From Sphaerochaeta pleomorpha str. Grapes (GTDB lineage: Bacteria > Spirochaetota > Spirochaetia > Sphaerochaetales > Sphaerochaetaceae): a DNA stretch of 64,000 nt. Location: contig NC_016633.1 of the NCBI RefSeq assembly GCF_000236685.1, positions 2,480,001 to 2,544,000 of the forward strand, read 5' to 3'. Under the pieces are notes generated by a model that was given only the letters and a program-made list of their open reading frames with translations, was not told where the DNA came from and did no database searches. Position numbers and translations under genes: made by a program. Positions 50,459 through 58,814 of this stretch are shown one piece after another (position 1 is the first letter of the stretch; each line of letters begins with the position of its first letter).

Positions 50459-51679
50459 TTATTGGGAATCCGAACTCTTGTTCGTTTCTCCTGCTTTCTT
50501 CAATGCAAAGCGGGTTAATAATGGTCCTATGATTTCAGTGATAATAGTGGTAAACAGCAGTACGTTGATGATGGTACTCGCAAGGTTTATCCCATTTTCC
50601 CCAAATTGAGGCATTGTGAATTTCTTATTTATGGCCAAAGCCAAGGCCAAAGCGACACCGACTTGGGGCAGGAGTGCGAAACCGACAAGGTTCCTTGTCT
50701 GTTTGGGAGCCTTTCCGATGATAGCCCCGAGTGTTGCCCCACCCATTTTGCCAATGCCTCTTGCAAAGAAGTAAAAGAGACCGAGAATCCCAATTTTCCC
50801 AATCAAGGAAACATCCAAATGGGCTCCTCCGAGAATAAAGAAAGCGACCAGAAAGATTGGTGAGAAGTTCGCAACAATGTTCTCGCTTTTTTTGCTCAAC
50901 GTAGGTGAACTGTTTACGATTACCATGCCGAAAGCCATGATTGAGAGCAGTTCCGAAATTCCGAGCAATTCGCAGATCCCGAGGAGGGCAAAAAGGAAGG
51001 TTGCCAGCAAAAGGGCAATCCAATCGTTGTTTTTGACCTTTCGTAGAATAAGGCTATACATGATAGCTGCTACGACGCCGATACCCAAGGCCATGAGGAT
51101 GGAAAGCAGTGCAGAAGCAAACATGGAAGAAATGGCCACTGAGTCCCCTAGGAGACTGGAACTGACAAAACCTTCTACGAATACATAGATAATAAGTGCA
51201 AAAGCATCATCCAAGCCTACAACTGCAAGGATTGTAGAAGTCAGAGGTCCCTTCGCCTTATATTGCTTGATTACCGCTACGGTGGCTGCAGGGGCAGTAG
51301 CTGAAGCAACGGCTCCCAATAGCAGGGATGTATTCAGGTCTGCCTTGTAAATATATTGAAGAACAAGAAATACAACGGTAAAGGCACCGAGGCTTTCAAA
51401 CGTTACAATTGCCAGGATACTTTTTCCCAGGCGTCTGATTACGTCCAGTTTCAATTCAATACCGATGGTGAAAGCAATCATACCCAAGGCTATGGTGGAT
51501 AGGGGGCTGAGCGCATTCAAGACCTCGGTGGTCAAAAGTTTGACAAGTGAGGTTCCCAAAATTACACCGAGTAATACATACCCGGTGACCTCGGGAATCT
51601 TAATTGCATTGGTTATCAATTTAATACAGTATCCTGCACCAAAGATGGCGGCAAGATATAAAAACAAATGAAATTCCAT
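50459..51679 (-). CDS. Cation/proton antiporter (CPA2/KefB-like)
   Basis: A 406-residue membrane protein with 12-13 helices of the Na+/H+ exchanger fold: GYVLLGVILGTSLV, AFTIGIELKLDVIRRLGKS, LLLGAVASATAPAATVAVIKQYKAKGPLTSTILAVVGLDDAFALIIYVF with the paired ion-site region, and VNSSPTLSKKSENIVANFSPIFLVAFFILGGAHLDVSL. No TrkA-N or TrkA-C domain is attached. I start at MEFHLFLYL, which has AAGGAAAC upstream. It exchanges K+ or Na+ for protons. It sits between a PTS IIA-like regulator and a P-II-like protein. Confidence 0.9.
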   Translation of the reverse strand: MEFHLFLYLAAIFGAGYCIKLITNAIKIPEVTGYVLLGVILGTSLVKLLTTEVLNALSPLSTIALGMIAFTIGIELKLDVIRRLGKSILAIVTFESLGAFTVVFLVLQYIYKADLNTSLLLGAVASATAPAATVAVIKQYKAKGPLTSTILAVVGLDDAFALIIYVFVEGFVSSSLLGDSVAISSMFASALLSILMALGIGVVAAIMYSLILRKVKNNDWIALLLATFLFALLGICELLGISELLSIMAFGMVIVNSSPTLSKKSENIVANFSPIFLVAFFILGGAHLDVSLIGKIGILGLFYFFARGIGKMGGATLGAIIGKAPKQTRNLVGFALLPQVGVALALALAINKKFTMPQFGENGINLASTIINVLLFTTIITEIIGPLLTRFALKKAGETNKSSDSQ

Positions 51680-51698
51680 GTATTCTGTTTCCTTGACC

Positions 51699-52145
51699 CT
51701 AGAGCTCTGCGAATGCAGCCAGAACAGCTTTTGCATCTTTAGCGGCCATCAGGGCTTTTCTCCTGGCAGGGTTCTTGATGACAAGCGTGATTTTTGAGAG
51801 GATTTTGAGGTAATCGGTTTGACTATCGCTAGGACCGCCAATCATAAAGACAAGGCGAACAGGCCGTTTGTCGATGGCATCCCAGTTGGAATCCTGAGAC
51901 AAAATAGCAGGAATAACAAAGAATTCCTGAATTTCCGGTAATTTTGCGTGGGGAATAGCTACCTGCAAGCCCATACCGGTACTCATGATGGCTTCTCTTT
52001 CAAAGATTGCATGTTTGAATGAATTTTCATCTGGTATTAGACCAGATGAGGCCGCATGTGCCACCATTGCAGCTAGCACTTCATTTTTGTCACTGTTGTT
52101 CAAAAACAATACTGATGATTCCGAAAGATAATCGAGTATCCGCAT
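51699..52145 (-). CDS. PTS EIIA domain protein (fructose/nitrogen type)
   Basis: A 148-residue stand-alone EIIA domain. His66 in LQVAIPHAKL is the phosphorylation site, in the place typical for the fructose/mannitol/Ntr EIIA family. RPVRLVFMIGGPSDSQTDYLKILSKIT is the expected second half. I start at MRILDYL (GGGAG seven bases upstream). No PTS IIB or IIC gene is nearby. It is followed after 19 bases by a cation antiporter, so it is likely a regulator of ion transport by phosphorylation state, as EIIA-Ntr is of potassium transport in Escherichia coli. Confidence 0.9.
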   Translation of the reverse strand: MRILDYLSESSVLFLNNSDKNEVLAAMVAHAASSGLIPDENSFKHAIFEREAIMSTGMGLQVAIPHAKLPEIQEFFVIPAILSQDSNWDAIDKRPVRLVFMIGGPSDSQTDYLKILSKITLVIKNPARRKALMAAKDAKAVLAAFAEL

Positions 52146-52284
52146 GAGCTTCTCCCTTCCAGCGCAAAGCATAGAATTTTGGCCTTGCTTTGTAAAGGTT
52201 GTAGGAGAATATATTCGCTTCGATGCTATTTCTCTTTCAGGAATATAAAAACCTTTCTATTGACTAAGAAGGAATGGTCGGTTC

Positions 52285-52324
52285 TTCAGAAAAAGAGAGG
52301 AGAGAGGTTTTATAGCCTCTCTCC
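52285..52324 (-). terminator. Intrinsic terminator of the DUF4382 gene
   Basis: Stem GGAGAGAGG / CCTCTCTCC with an 8-nt loop, followed on the minus strand by TCTCTTTTTC. It lies 30 bases past the stop codon. Confidence 0.85.
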
Positions 52325-52354
52325 CTGAAAACAGTATGTCCTTGTATGAAAATC

Positions 52355-53317
52355 CTAAAGACTGCCGCCTACAGCCACATCTTGGGTGGTGGTTGATTCA
52401 GATTCCACCACTATATCGCGATAGGTAGTTGAATCTATTACTGTATACGAACCGTCATCCGCAACTCCGGCAATTATCAAATCATAGGTGCCTGCTGATA
52501 GGAATGGAAGTACATACCCGTTTGAGATAGGGTCAGCTACAGCACTGCTGATAGCATTTTCAAAGGGTATGAAGGTATCATCCGGGTCTTCGGTTCCTGA
52601 AGGGGCCTCAGTGTCTGTATAGCTACCGTTGGCATAGGCAAAGATGGTGTATGCATTGTAGGTGGACAGGTTTGTCGTGAAATTGCCAGCTATAGTTCCT
52701 GCTTGGTGGTTTACAACCAGACGGAGGGTAGGCTTGAGGATGTACTCGTCAAGTCCACCTCTTTTTACAACTGACTTCCGTACATCAAAGTCTGCGGTGA
52801 TTTCAACTTCTCCGTTTCTTGGAATGGTGAAATTACCCACTGCCTTGTATCCTGTTTGGCTCCCGCTTGGTACAAAAAGCTCGTGTTTTACATCATCATC
52901 GTAATTGCCGTCAGCCTCGCTGTTGGGGTCAATCAAGATATAGTTGTTTGGATTTGCTTTTTGTGCAGCTCCCTTTTCTTGCACATCCAGCATGAATCGA
53001 ATCTGGGTAACCTCTCCTGCACGTATGACGGTGTTGGACAGAGGTGCTACAGTACCCCCGGTGAGTTCCAGCAGGTTGAATACTTGTGGACCTATAAAAT
53101 CAGGATCTTTAATCCATGCCCCATTCAAGTTGTATTCAACTGATTGGATGGTAATGAATACCCCTTCGACATTCTGTGCATCGACAATCGGTGCATCGGT
53201 AAGACTTAACTTGATTGTCCCCGATCCATCTGCTGCAAATGAACAGCCCAGTAGCAAAAAGGTGACCAGAAAAGCTCCCAAAAAAACTTTGACAAAGCGA
53301 TGCAATTTCTTTTGCAT
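52355..53317 (-). CDS. DUF4382-family lipoprotein
   Basis: A 320-residue secreted lipoprotein. The signal ends FLVTFLLLGCSF, with Cys25 the lipid site. Residues 32-170 are a DUF4382 domain (GTIKLSLTDAPIVDAQNVEGVFITIQSVEYNL ... FNLLELTGGTVAPLSNTVIRAGEVTQIRFML), a transthyretin-like beta sandwich often near carbohydrate-binding folds. The C-terminal third is a second beta-rich module with a Glu/Asp-rich stretch (TDTEAPSGTEDPDDTFIPFENA) that may bind calcium. GGGAGG precedes the ATG. It is monocistronic; role unknown. Confidence 0.85.
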   Translation of the reverse strand: MQKKLHRFVKVFLGAFLVTFLLLGCSFAADGSGTIKLSLTDAPIVDAQNVEGVFITIQSVEYNLNGAWIKDPDFIGPQVFNLLELTGGTVAPLSNTVIRAGEVTQIRFMLDVQEKGAAQKANPNNYILIDPNSEADGNYDDDVKHELFVPSGSQTGYKAVGNFTIPRNGEVEITADFDVRKSVVKRGGLDEYILKPTLRLVVNHQAGTIAGNFTTNLSTYNAYTIFAYANGSYTDTEAPSGTEDPDDTFIPFENAISSAVADPISNGYVLPFLSAGTYDLIIAGVADDGSYTVIDSTTYRDIVVESESTTTQDVAVGGSL

Positions 53318-53552
53318 ACGTTTACGACCTCCCGTGAGATTATGCTCTCATGTATAGCTTCGAAATCTGTAGCAACATGTGTTTCCCTCACATCTTCCTA
53401 ACAGATTGCCCTAAGAATGAACCTCTGGCTGGAATGGAAATTCCCACACACCAAACGTACAAGCTTCTATGTAAACAACAATAAAGTACCATGATAGTTA
53501 CATCGTTGGAGGGTATTGCCTTTGTGGATGTCTTTTTGCTTTCGTTGGCTGT

Positions 53553-54950
53553 CTAGGTATTTTCAGCAGTAGGGTTTGTGATGCCATGGGTTTGCAGCTG
53601 CTTTTCTATTCGCTCAATGTAATCCTGCATCGTGAACTTCCGTTCCAGTCCCTTGTCATTCATATAGCGTACATTGCCGAAAATGGCACGTTCTGCCCAA
53701 GGACGGTCATGCTTGCCGAAACACCATGCGATCCCGGCAAACCCATTGGGGTCTCGTCCATCCATTTGGTACTTGTTGTTCAGGTAGAGTGCGGTAGCGA
53801 ATGCTTCTTGTGGCGTTTCGCTCCATTCAAGGATTTTTTTCCCCCAATACATGCGCATATACCCATGCATGGTCCCTAACCCGACAAGTTCTCTTTGGGC
53901 GGTATTCCAATACCTATCATGGGTCTCTGCCCTTTCGAGCTGTTCTTTGGTGTAGATGCTAGTTCGTTTGTCTGCCTGATGCTTTTGCATTGAGGCACGG
54001 GCCCATGCAGGCAGACCCTCATATGCATCATAGAGAGGGTTGTAATAGACAAAATTCATTGCCAGTTCCCTTCGGATTACCAATTCTTCCAAGAATGGTG
54101 CAACGTCAGGAAGACCTGTCTTCATTACCTCTTGATAGATGGTCACGGGACTGATCATGCCGAAATGCAAATAAGGGCTGAGATGGGATACATGGGGAAT
54201 TGCAGGGTCATTACTCTTACTGCCATAACCCTCTAGATTTTCCTGGATAAAGGTCTTTAGGATTGCTGAGGCATTTGCTTGCCCTCCATGCATCCAAGGG
54301 CACTGGCTTGCCTCCTCGGCAATACCCAGGTGTTCCATCAAAGCTGGGATTTGGGAAAGGTCGGCAGAGGCATACGGGGTATCTAGATTGAGGGAGGGAA
54401 CCGAAAGCGCAAGGACAGGAAGCTCTTGGATGCATTCGCCAATCATTGGGGTAATCTTGCGGCGTAAGGTTGCAGCTGAATATTCCTCCTTGGTGGAAGC
54501 ACATTCGACGGGAACTATTACGTTTGATTCGACCATTATCATTGCACAGGGCGTTTCTTGGGCAACCTGTGCACGCCAGGCGCGTTCATGGCGAGTATAG
54601 CCACGGTCTACCACCAAATATGCCATATGACTGTAAAGCGGTTTCAGCCCTTCGATGATGCCATAGGGATGGACAAGCAAAGGAATGCCCAGCTCTTTCA
54701 AATCCTTTTCTGTTTCTTCCATGCCTTCCAGCATAAACCGGTAATGGCGTCTATTTGCTTGTGGGAAATTCGCAGTTATCCCAAAGTAGACAAGCAACGG
54801 CTTATGCATAGCATTTGCCGTTTGGATGGCATACGACAACGCGTCATTCTGGATGGTTCTTTGTGAGGCTTGCATCCAATAGACTACATAGTCTCCGTTG
54901 GTATTGGGTGCTTTGTCATTGAGAATCTTGAGGCGGTAATCGCTATTCAT
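53553..54950 (-). CDS. Class II CPD photolyase (deoxyribodipyrimidine photo-lyase)
   Basis: A 465-residue flavoprotein that repairs cyclobutane pyrimidine dimers with light. The N-terminal strand YVVYWMQASQRTIQNDALSYAI is the class II signature. The C-terminal FAD half has LSPYLHFGMISP, EELVIRRELAMNFVYYN, and the Trp-rich KILEWSETPQEAFATALYLNNKYQMDGRDPNGFAGIAWCFGKHDRPW, the class II catalytic core. I start at MNSDYRLK; longer open frame upstream runs through the tRNA gene and is not real. It stands alone between the DUF4382 gene and tRNA-Ala. Confidence 0.95.
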   Translation of the reverse strand: MNSDYRLKILNDKAPNTNGDYVVYWMQASQRTIQNDALSYAIQTANAMHKPLLVYFGITANFPQANRRHYRFMLEGMEETEKDLKELGIPLLVHPYGIIEGLKPLYSHMAYLVVDRGYTRHERAWRAQVAQETPCAMIMVESNVIVPVECASTKEEYSAATLRRKITPMIGECIQELPVLALSVPSLNLDTPYASADLSQIPALMEHLGIAEEASQCPWMHGGQANASAILKTFIQENLEGYGSKSNDPAIPHVSHLSPYLHFGMISPVTIYQEVMKTGLPDVAPFLEELVIRRELAMNFVYYNPLYDAYEGLPAWARASMQKHQADKRTSIYTKEQLERAETHDRYWNTAQRELVGLGTMHGYMRMYWGKKILEWSETPQEAFATALYLNNKYQMDGRDPNGFAGIAWCFGKHDRPWAERAIFGNVRYMNDKGLERKFTMQDYIERIEKQLQTHGITNPTAENT

Positions 54951-55097
54951 ATAAGAAAGCTTAACACACAAAAGCGGACATCGGTTGGAATTATCGGTCT
55001 GCGTTAGCATCTCTTTGTAGTGTATATGATAGCCTATCAAAGTCCTCTGATGGGTGAGGCGGTGCCAACAGAGGCTTTCCATGCTTTTCCCAAGAGC

Positions 55098-55124
55098 AAA
55101 AAAAAAGCCGCTGATTACCAGCGA
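55098..55124 (-). terminator. Terminator behind tRNA-Ala
   Basis: Stem GTCGCTG / CAGCGGC (one mismatch near the base) with a 5-nt loop, then nine T on the minus strand. It lies 10 bases after the tRNA 3' end. Confidence 0.85.
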
Positions 55125-55133
55125 CTTGCTAAG

Positions 55134-55207
55134 TGGAGGTAAGGGGAATCGAACCCCTGACCTTTTGAATGCCATTCAAACGCTCTAGCCAACTGAGCTA
55201 CACCCCC
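55134..55207 (-). tRNA. tRNA-Ala (anticodon GGC)
   Basis: A 74-nt cloverleaf on the minus strand. Acceptor GGGGGTG pairs with TACCTCC (two G-T pairs), D arm TAGCTCAGTTGGCTAGAGC, anticodon stem TTTGA/TCAAA with loop ATGGCAT giving anticodon GGC, and T arm AGGGG-TTCGATT-CCCCT. The discriminator is A; CCA is not encoded. Confidence 0.95.
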
Positions 55208-55319
55208 GAAGCGACAACAGAGTGAATAATAAAGATTGGAATAATTAAAGTCAAGTAGGTTCAAGGCTTTGTCCCGTAAATATCCTTTATGATTCCTCTT
55301 GTGGAAAACCCCGGTTTTA

Positions 55320-55348
55320 TTGTCCGTTTATCTCTTGTCTGATATACT
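55320..55348 (+). promoter_or_regulatory. Promoter of the DUF1538 / double P-II operon
   Basis: TTGTCC, 17 bases, TATACT, 51 bases before the ATG. Confidence 0.6.
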
Positions 55349-55399
55349 AACGGTCTCGCAACTATTTTCCCGAAAAATAATGGTATCAGGAGGGAATGC

Positions 55400-56866
55400 A
55401 TGGAGCTGCTCCGTAAGCTGAAGGAAGTTTCCATTTCCATTATCCCCATATGTATATTGGTCACTCTTTTACACTTTACGATATCCCCTCTAGTAGAGTC
55501 CCAGCTTGTTTCTTTTTATCTGGGATCTGTTTTTGTCATTGTGGGGCTCGCCTTGTTCTTGGTAGGCACTGAGATAGGGCTTCTTCCCATCGGAGAAAAG
55601 ATAGGCTCCGTGGTGACAGGTAAAAGGAACCTTCCCTTACTGATCTTCGTAGGCGTCATTATTGGATTTGTCATCACCTTTGCAGAACCGGATATTTCTG
55701 TGCTTGCCAGCCAAGTGCAGAAGGTAAATCCATCCCTATCTCCCATATTGCTCATCACACTTATAGCCTTGGGGGTAGGGTTGTTCGTAACATTGGGTAT
55801 GCTGCGGGTTCTTTTTGCCCTTTCCCTCAAAAAACTTTTGGTCTTGTTTTATGTCCTTATCTTTATCCTTGCCTTTTTTTCCGACCCTTCTCTGGTCGCC
55901 GTTGCCTTTGACAGCGGGGGAGCGACAACCGGACCCATGGCTGTTCCCTTTATCATGGCGCTTGGATTGGGCATTGCCCGCATCCAGAAACGCCAGAATG
56001 AAGCAGACACCTTTGGGTTCATTGCCCTCGCTTCCATTGGCCCCATCCTTGGGGTCTTGGTGCTGGGACTCTTGAAAACCAATGCAGATATGGTTTCGGT
56101 ATCACAAAGCATGCCCGCTTATGAAACCAACGGTTTTCTCCACCTGTTTCCCGAGATGGCCAGAGACGTTGCCAAGGCTCTGGCTCCCTTGGTATCAATC
56201 TGTGCACTCTTTCAAATTACCCTGATCAAGATGCCTGTGAGGCAAGTATTCAAGATGATCATGGGCATCCTGTATTCCTATATTGGCTTGGTTGTCTTTT
56301 TTGTCGGTGCCCAGGGAGGGTTCATGCCGGTAGGCTATACCATGGGCAGTACACTTTCTGCAATATCGCCTTCCTTGCTTATAGGTATGGGTTTTATCCT
56401 GGGGGCAATAACTGTCATTGCCGAACCTGCCGTATGGGTGTTGGTGGATCAGGTAGAAACCATTAGCAATGGACATATACGAAAGAAAGTAATGCTCGTT
56501 GCCATGGCAGTAGGGGTATCGCTGGCAATCGGTCTATCCCTATTGCGTATAGTTACAGGCCTTTCCCTCTGGTATTTCTTGCTTCCCGGGTATGGCCTTG
56601 CCCTGCTTTTGATGGCCTGGTGTCCCCCCTTGTTCTCGGCAATGGCCTTTGATAGCGGAGGAGTGGCCTCAGGTCCTTTGAGCTCCACCTTCATCCTTTC
56701 CTTTGCCATTGGTGCCTCAACGGGTTTGGGTGGCAATCCTGCTACCGATGCCTTCGGGGTGATAGCCTTCGTTGCCATGACTCCCCTAGTGACCATCCAG
56801 CTATTGGGCTTGCTCTATAAACGAAAACAAGCAAAAATGAAGAGCAAAGGAGAAATCAGAACATGA
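55400..56866 (+). CDS. DUF1538-family membrane protein, two internal repeats
   Basis: A 488-residue membrane protein with about 12 helices built from two DUF1538 repeats. The conserved stretch GLALFLVGTEIGLLPIGEKIGSVV (residues about 50-75) recurs as GLVVFFVGAQGGFMPVGYTMGSTL near 300. FAEPDISVLASQVQKVNP recurs as IAEPAVWVLVDQVETISNG, and VAFDSGGATTGPMAVPFIMALGLG recurs as MAFDSGGVASGPLSSTFILSFAIG. The repeated FDSGG motifs look like an ion or substrate site. AGGAGG precedes the ATG. DUF1538 genes commonly travel with P-II genes, as here, where the next gene overlaps by 4 bases. Substrate unknown; a cation or small anion is guessed. Confidence 0.88.
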   Translation: MELLRKLKEVSISIIPICILVTLLHFTISPLVESQLVSFYLGSVFVIVGLALFLVGTEIGLLPIGEKIGSVVTGKRNLPLLIFVGVIIGFVITFAEPDISVLASQVQKVNPSLSPILLITLIALGVGLFVTLGMLRVLFALSLKKLLVLFYVLIFILAFFSDPSLVAVAFDSGGATTGPMAVPFIMALGLGIARIQKRQNEADTFGFIALASIGPILGVLVLGLLKTNADMVSVSQSMPAYETNGFLHLFPEMARDVAKALAPLVSICALFQITLIKMPVRQVFKMIMGILYSYIGLVVFFVGAQGGFMPVGYTMGSTLSAISPSLLIGMGFILGAITVIAEPAVWVLVDQVETISNGHIRKKVMLVAMAVGVSLAIGLSLLRIVTGLSLWYFLLPGYGLALLLMAWCPPLFSAMAFDSGGVASGPLSSTFILSFAIGASTGLGGNPATDAFGVIAFVAMTPLVTIQLLGLLYKRKQAKMKSKGEIRT

Positions 56867-57501
56867 TATATCACCGACTGGTATGCATTGTAGAGAAAAA
56901 TGAAGCAGAAAATCTGATGACTCTTGCAAAAGCTGCAGGAAGTACCGGGGGAACAATTTTTTCGGCCCGGGGAACTGCCAGTAGCAATTTCCTTTCTTTT
57001 CTCTGCCTTGGCGACTCACGTAAGGAAATGTTGATAACTGTAGTGGATGACCAGCATTTTTCCTCAGTTTTCAAAGCCCTCACGGAAGGCAGATACACAA
57101 AGAAGGGGCTCTGTCTTTCCCTTCCCTGTATTAGGGCCTATATAAACCAAACGACCAATCCTTTACAAGGAGCTAAAAACATGCAGAATAAATGGGAAAT
57201 GATTCAAGTAATCTGTAGTAGTGGCTATGCAGACGATATAATGGCTACGGCTCGCAAGGCCGGTGCCGGTGGAGGTACCATCGTAGATGGTCGAGGAACG
57301 AGCAAACCCGACGATGTGACTTTTTTCGGAGCCAGTCTGGTACCTGAAAAAGAGATGCTGATGATTTTGGTCGAACAAGAAAAGGCCGAGGATGTATTTT
57401 CTGCCATAGTCAGTCTTCCCTGCTTGCAGCAACCAGGAAGTGGTATTGCCTATTCCTTGCCAGTGGAGAAATTTGCAAACCTCGGGCACAGTCAAGAGTG
57501 A
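56863..57501 (+). CDS. Double P-II-type signal protein
   Basis: A 212-residue protein made of two P-II-like domains in one chain. The first (1-105) has HRLVCIVEKNEAENLMTLAKAAGSTGGTIFSARG; the second (about 112-205) has EMIQVICSSGYADDIMATARKAGAGGGTIVDGRG. Both hold the Gly-rich B-loop-like end of helix 1, and EMLITVVDD / EMLMILVEQ as the matching third strand. Normal P-II proteins are single-domain, about 112 residues, and trimeric. The gene overlaps the DUF1538 gene by ATGA, so the two products should meet at the membrane. It may sense ATP/ADP or another nucleotide and gate the transporter, by analogy with GlnK-AmtB. Confidence 0.88.
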   Translation: MIYHRLVCIVEKNEAENLMTLAKAAGSTGGTIFSARGTASSNFLSFLCLGDSRKEMLITVVDDQHFSSVFKALTEGRYTKKGLCLSLPCIRAYINQTTNPLQGAKNMQNKWEMIQVICSSGYADDIMATARKAGAGGGTIVDGRGTSKPDDVTFFGASLVPEKEMLMILVEQEKAEDVFSAIVSLPCLQQPGSGIAYSLPVEKFANLGHSQE

Positions 57502-57683
57502 TATACAACTATCAAAAAAGAGGATATGCTTTGTATCAAATTGACCCAGTCTACAGAAAATCGTTCACTATGATGAATTTATGTGTTAATATAATAACAA
57601 TTTGTTAAAATAAATCATATTTTGTTAGAAGTGCCTTGAAAAAGTTTTCCAAACAAGGTAACGTACTATCACTTTAGGTATTT

Positions 57684-57705
57684 GAACGGTGTAACCTAAC
57701 CGTTC
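57684..57705 (+). promoter_or_regulatory. Hairpin touching the asd ribosome-binding site
   Basis: GAACGGT / ACCGTTC with an 8-nt loop ends exactly at the first base of GGGAG, the asd ribosome-binding site. It may modulate translation. The DNA upstream to about 57550 is A/T-rich and should hold the promoter. Confidence 0.45.
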
Positions 57706-57718
57706 GGGAGAAACTCAA

Positions 57719-58741
57719 ATGGATAAGAAATTCAAAGTTGCCGTAATGGGCGCAACTGGCGCTGTTGGCCAGGTATTTATGTGGATGCTCGCCGATCACC
57801 CTTGGTTTGAGGTCAGTTATGCCACAGCTTCAGCTTCCCGTGTTGGACTTCAATACGCATCGACCGTCCACTGGGTTCTCCCCATGGAAATGCCAGAACA
57901 GATAAAAACCATTGAAATACAGGAATTCAACTTTGAGGCAATGAAGGAAGCCGGTGTACAGATTGTATTCTCTGCCCTTCCTGCAGAAGTTGCCCGTGAG
58001 GCAGAGCCTCAGCTGAGAGCCAATGGATTCTATGTTTTCTCCAATGCCGCAGCAATGCGTTATGACAGTAACGTACCAATCCTCATTCCAGAGACAAACC
58101 TTGAAAAACTGGATTTGATCAAGGATCAAGGTTATCCTGAAAGCGGGTTTGTCGTTACCAATGCAAACTGTGTTACGACCGGTCTTGCAATGGCACTTGC
58201 CCCGCTTCGTAAATTCGGTATCAAGACCATCATGATGAACAGTTATCAGAGTGTAAGCGGTGCCGGTTACCCAGGACTCTCTTCTTTCGATATTACAGAC
58301 AACTGTATTCCTTTCATCAAGGGCGAAGAAGAGAAGATTGAAAAAGAAGTAAAGAAGATTCTCTCCATTTCCCCTGAAGTCTATGCCTATACTGTTCGTG
58401 TTCCCGTCATGTTCGGCCACCTCGAGTCAGTATGGCTCGACCTTGAGCAGGACGTGGAAATTGAGGACGTTATCAAGGCCTGGGCTGACTTCAAGGAAGT
58501 TGCAGAGCTTCCCTCTACCCCTAAACAGCCTGTAGAATACGGTTCAGACAACACCTTCCCCCAGCCAAAGTATGCTTTCTGGGGAAACCCGAAGGGCATG
58601 GTCGTCTATACCGGGCGCCTGAAAAAGAAGAACGGGAAGATTGGATTCCTGTTGCTGGTTAACAATATCGTCAAGGGTGCTGCCGGTGGTTCAATCCAGA
58701 ATGCAGAAGCCTTTGTCGAAAGGTTTGGCCTCCGTAAGTAA
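57719..58741 (+). CDS. asd: Aspartate-semialdehyde dehydrogenase
   Basis: A 340-residue NADP enzyme that reduces aspartyl-phosphate to aspartate semialdehyde, feeding lysine/diaminopimelate, threonine and methionine. The Rossmann loop is VAVMGATGAVGQVF. The catalytic Cys151 lies in VVTNANCVTTGLA, and SYQSVSGAGYPG plus RVPVMFGHLESV hold substrate residues. The sequence belongs to the archaeal/fungal-type branch (NANCVTTGL, SGAGYPG), which occurs also in some bacteria. The product supplies homoserine for the metA/metY route elsewhere in this window. It is monocistronic with a strong terminator behind. Confidence 0.95.
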   Translation: MDKKFKVAVMGATGAVGQVFMWMLADHPWFEVSYATASASRVGLQYASTVHWVLPMEMPEQIKTIEIQEFNFEAMKEAGVQIVFSALPAEVAREAEPQLRANGFYVFSNAAAMRYDSNVPILIPETNLEKLDLIKDQGYPESGFVVTNANCVTTGLAMALAPLRKFGIKTIMMNSYQSVSGAGYPGLSSFDITDNCIPFIKGEEEKIEKEVKKILSISPEVYAYTVRVPVMFGHLESVWLDLEQDVEIEDVIKAWADFKEVAELPSTPKQPVEYGSDNTFPQPKYAFWGNPKGMVVYTGRLKKKNGKIGFLLLVNNIVKGAAGGSIQNAEAFVERFGLRK

Positions 58742-58771
58742 GTCTTGTCTTCTCTATGCAGTTTGCTACAG

Positions 58772-58810
58772 ATGGGCTTTTGCAGATAGTATTTGCAAGA
58801 GCCCATTTTT
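58772..58810 (+). terminator. Intrinsic terminator of asd
   Basis: Stem ATGGGCTTTTGCA (58772-58784) with TGCAAGAGCCCAT (58794-58806), then TTTTGCG. Confidence 0.88.
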
Positions 58811-58814
58811 GCGT

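Noticed and set aside
54951-55175. An N-terminal extension of the photolyase frame by 75 codons
   Set aside because: It runs through the tRNA-Ala gene and its terminator. The class II photolyase homology begins after MNSDYRLK.
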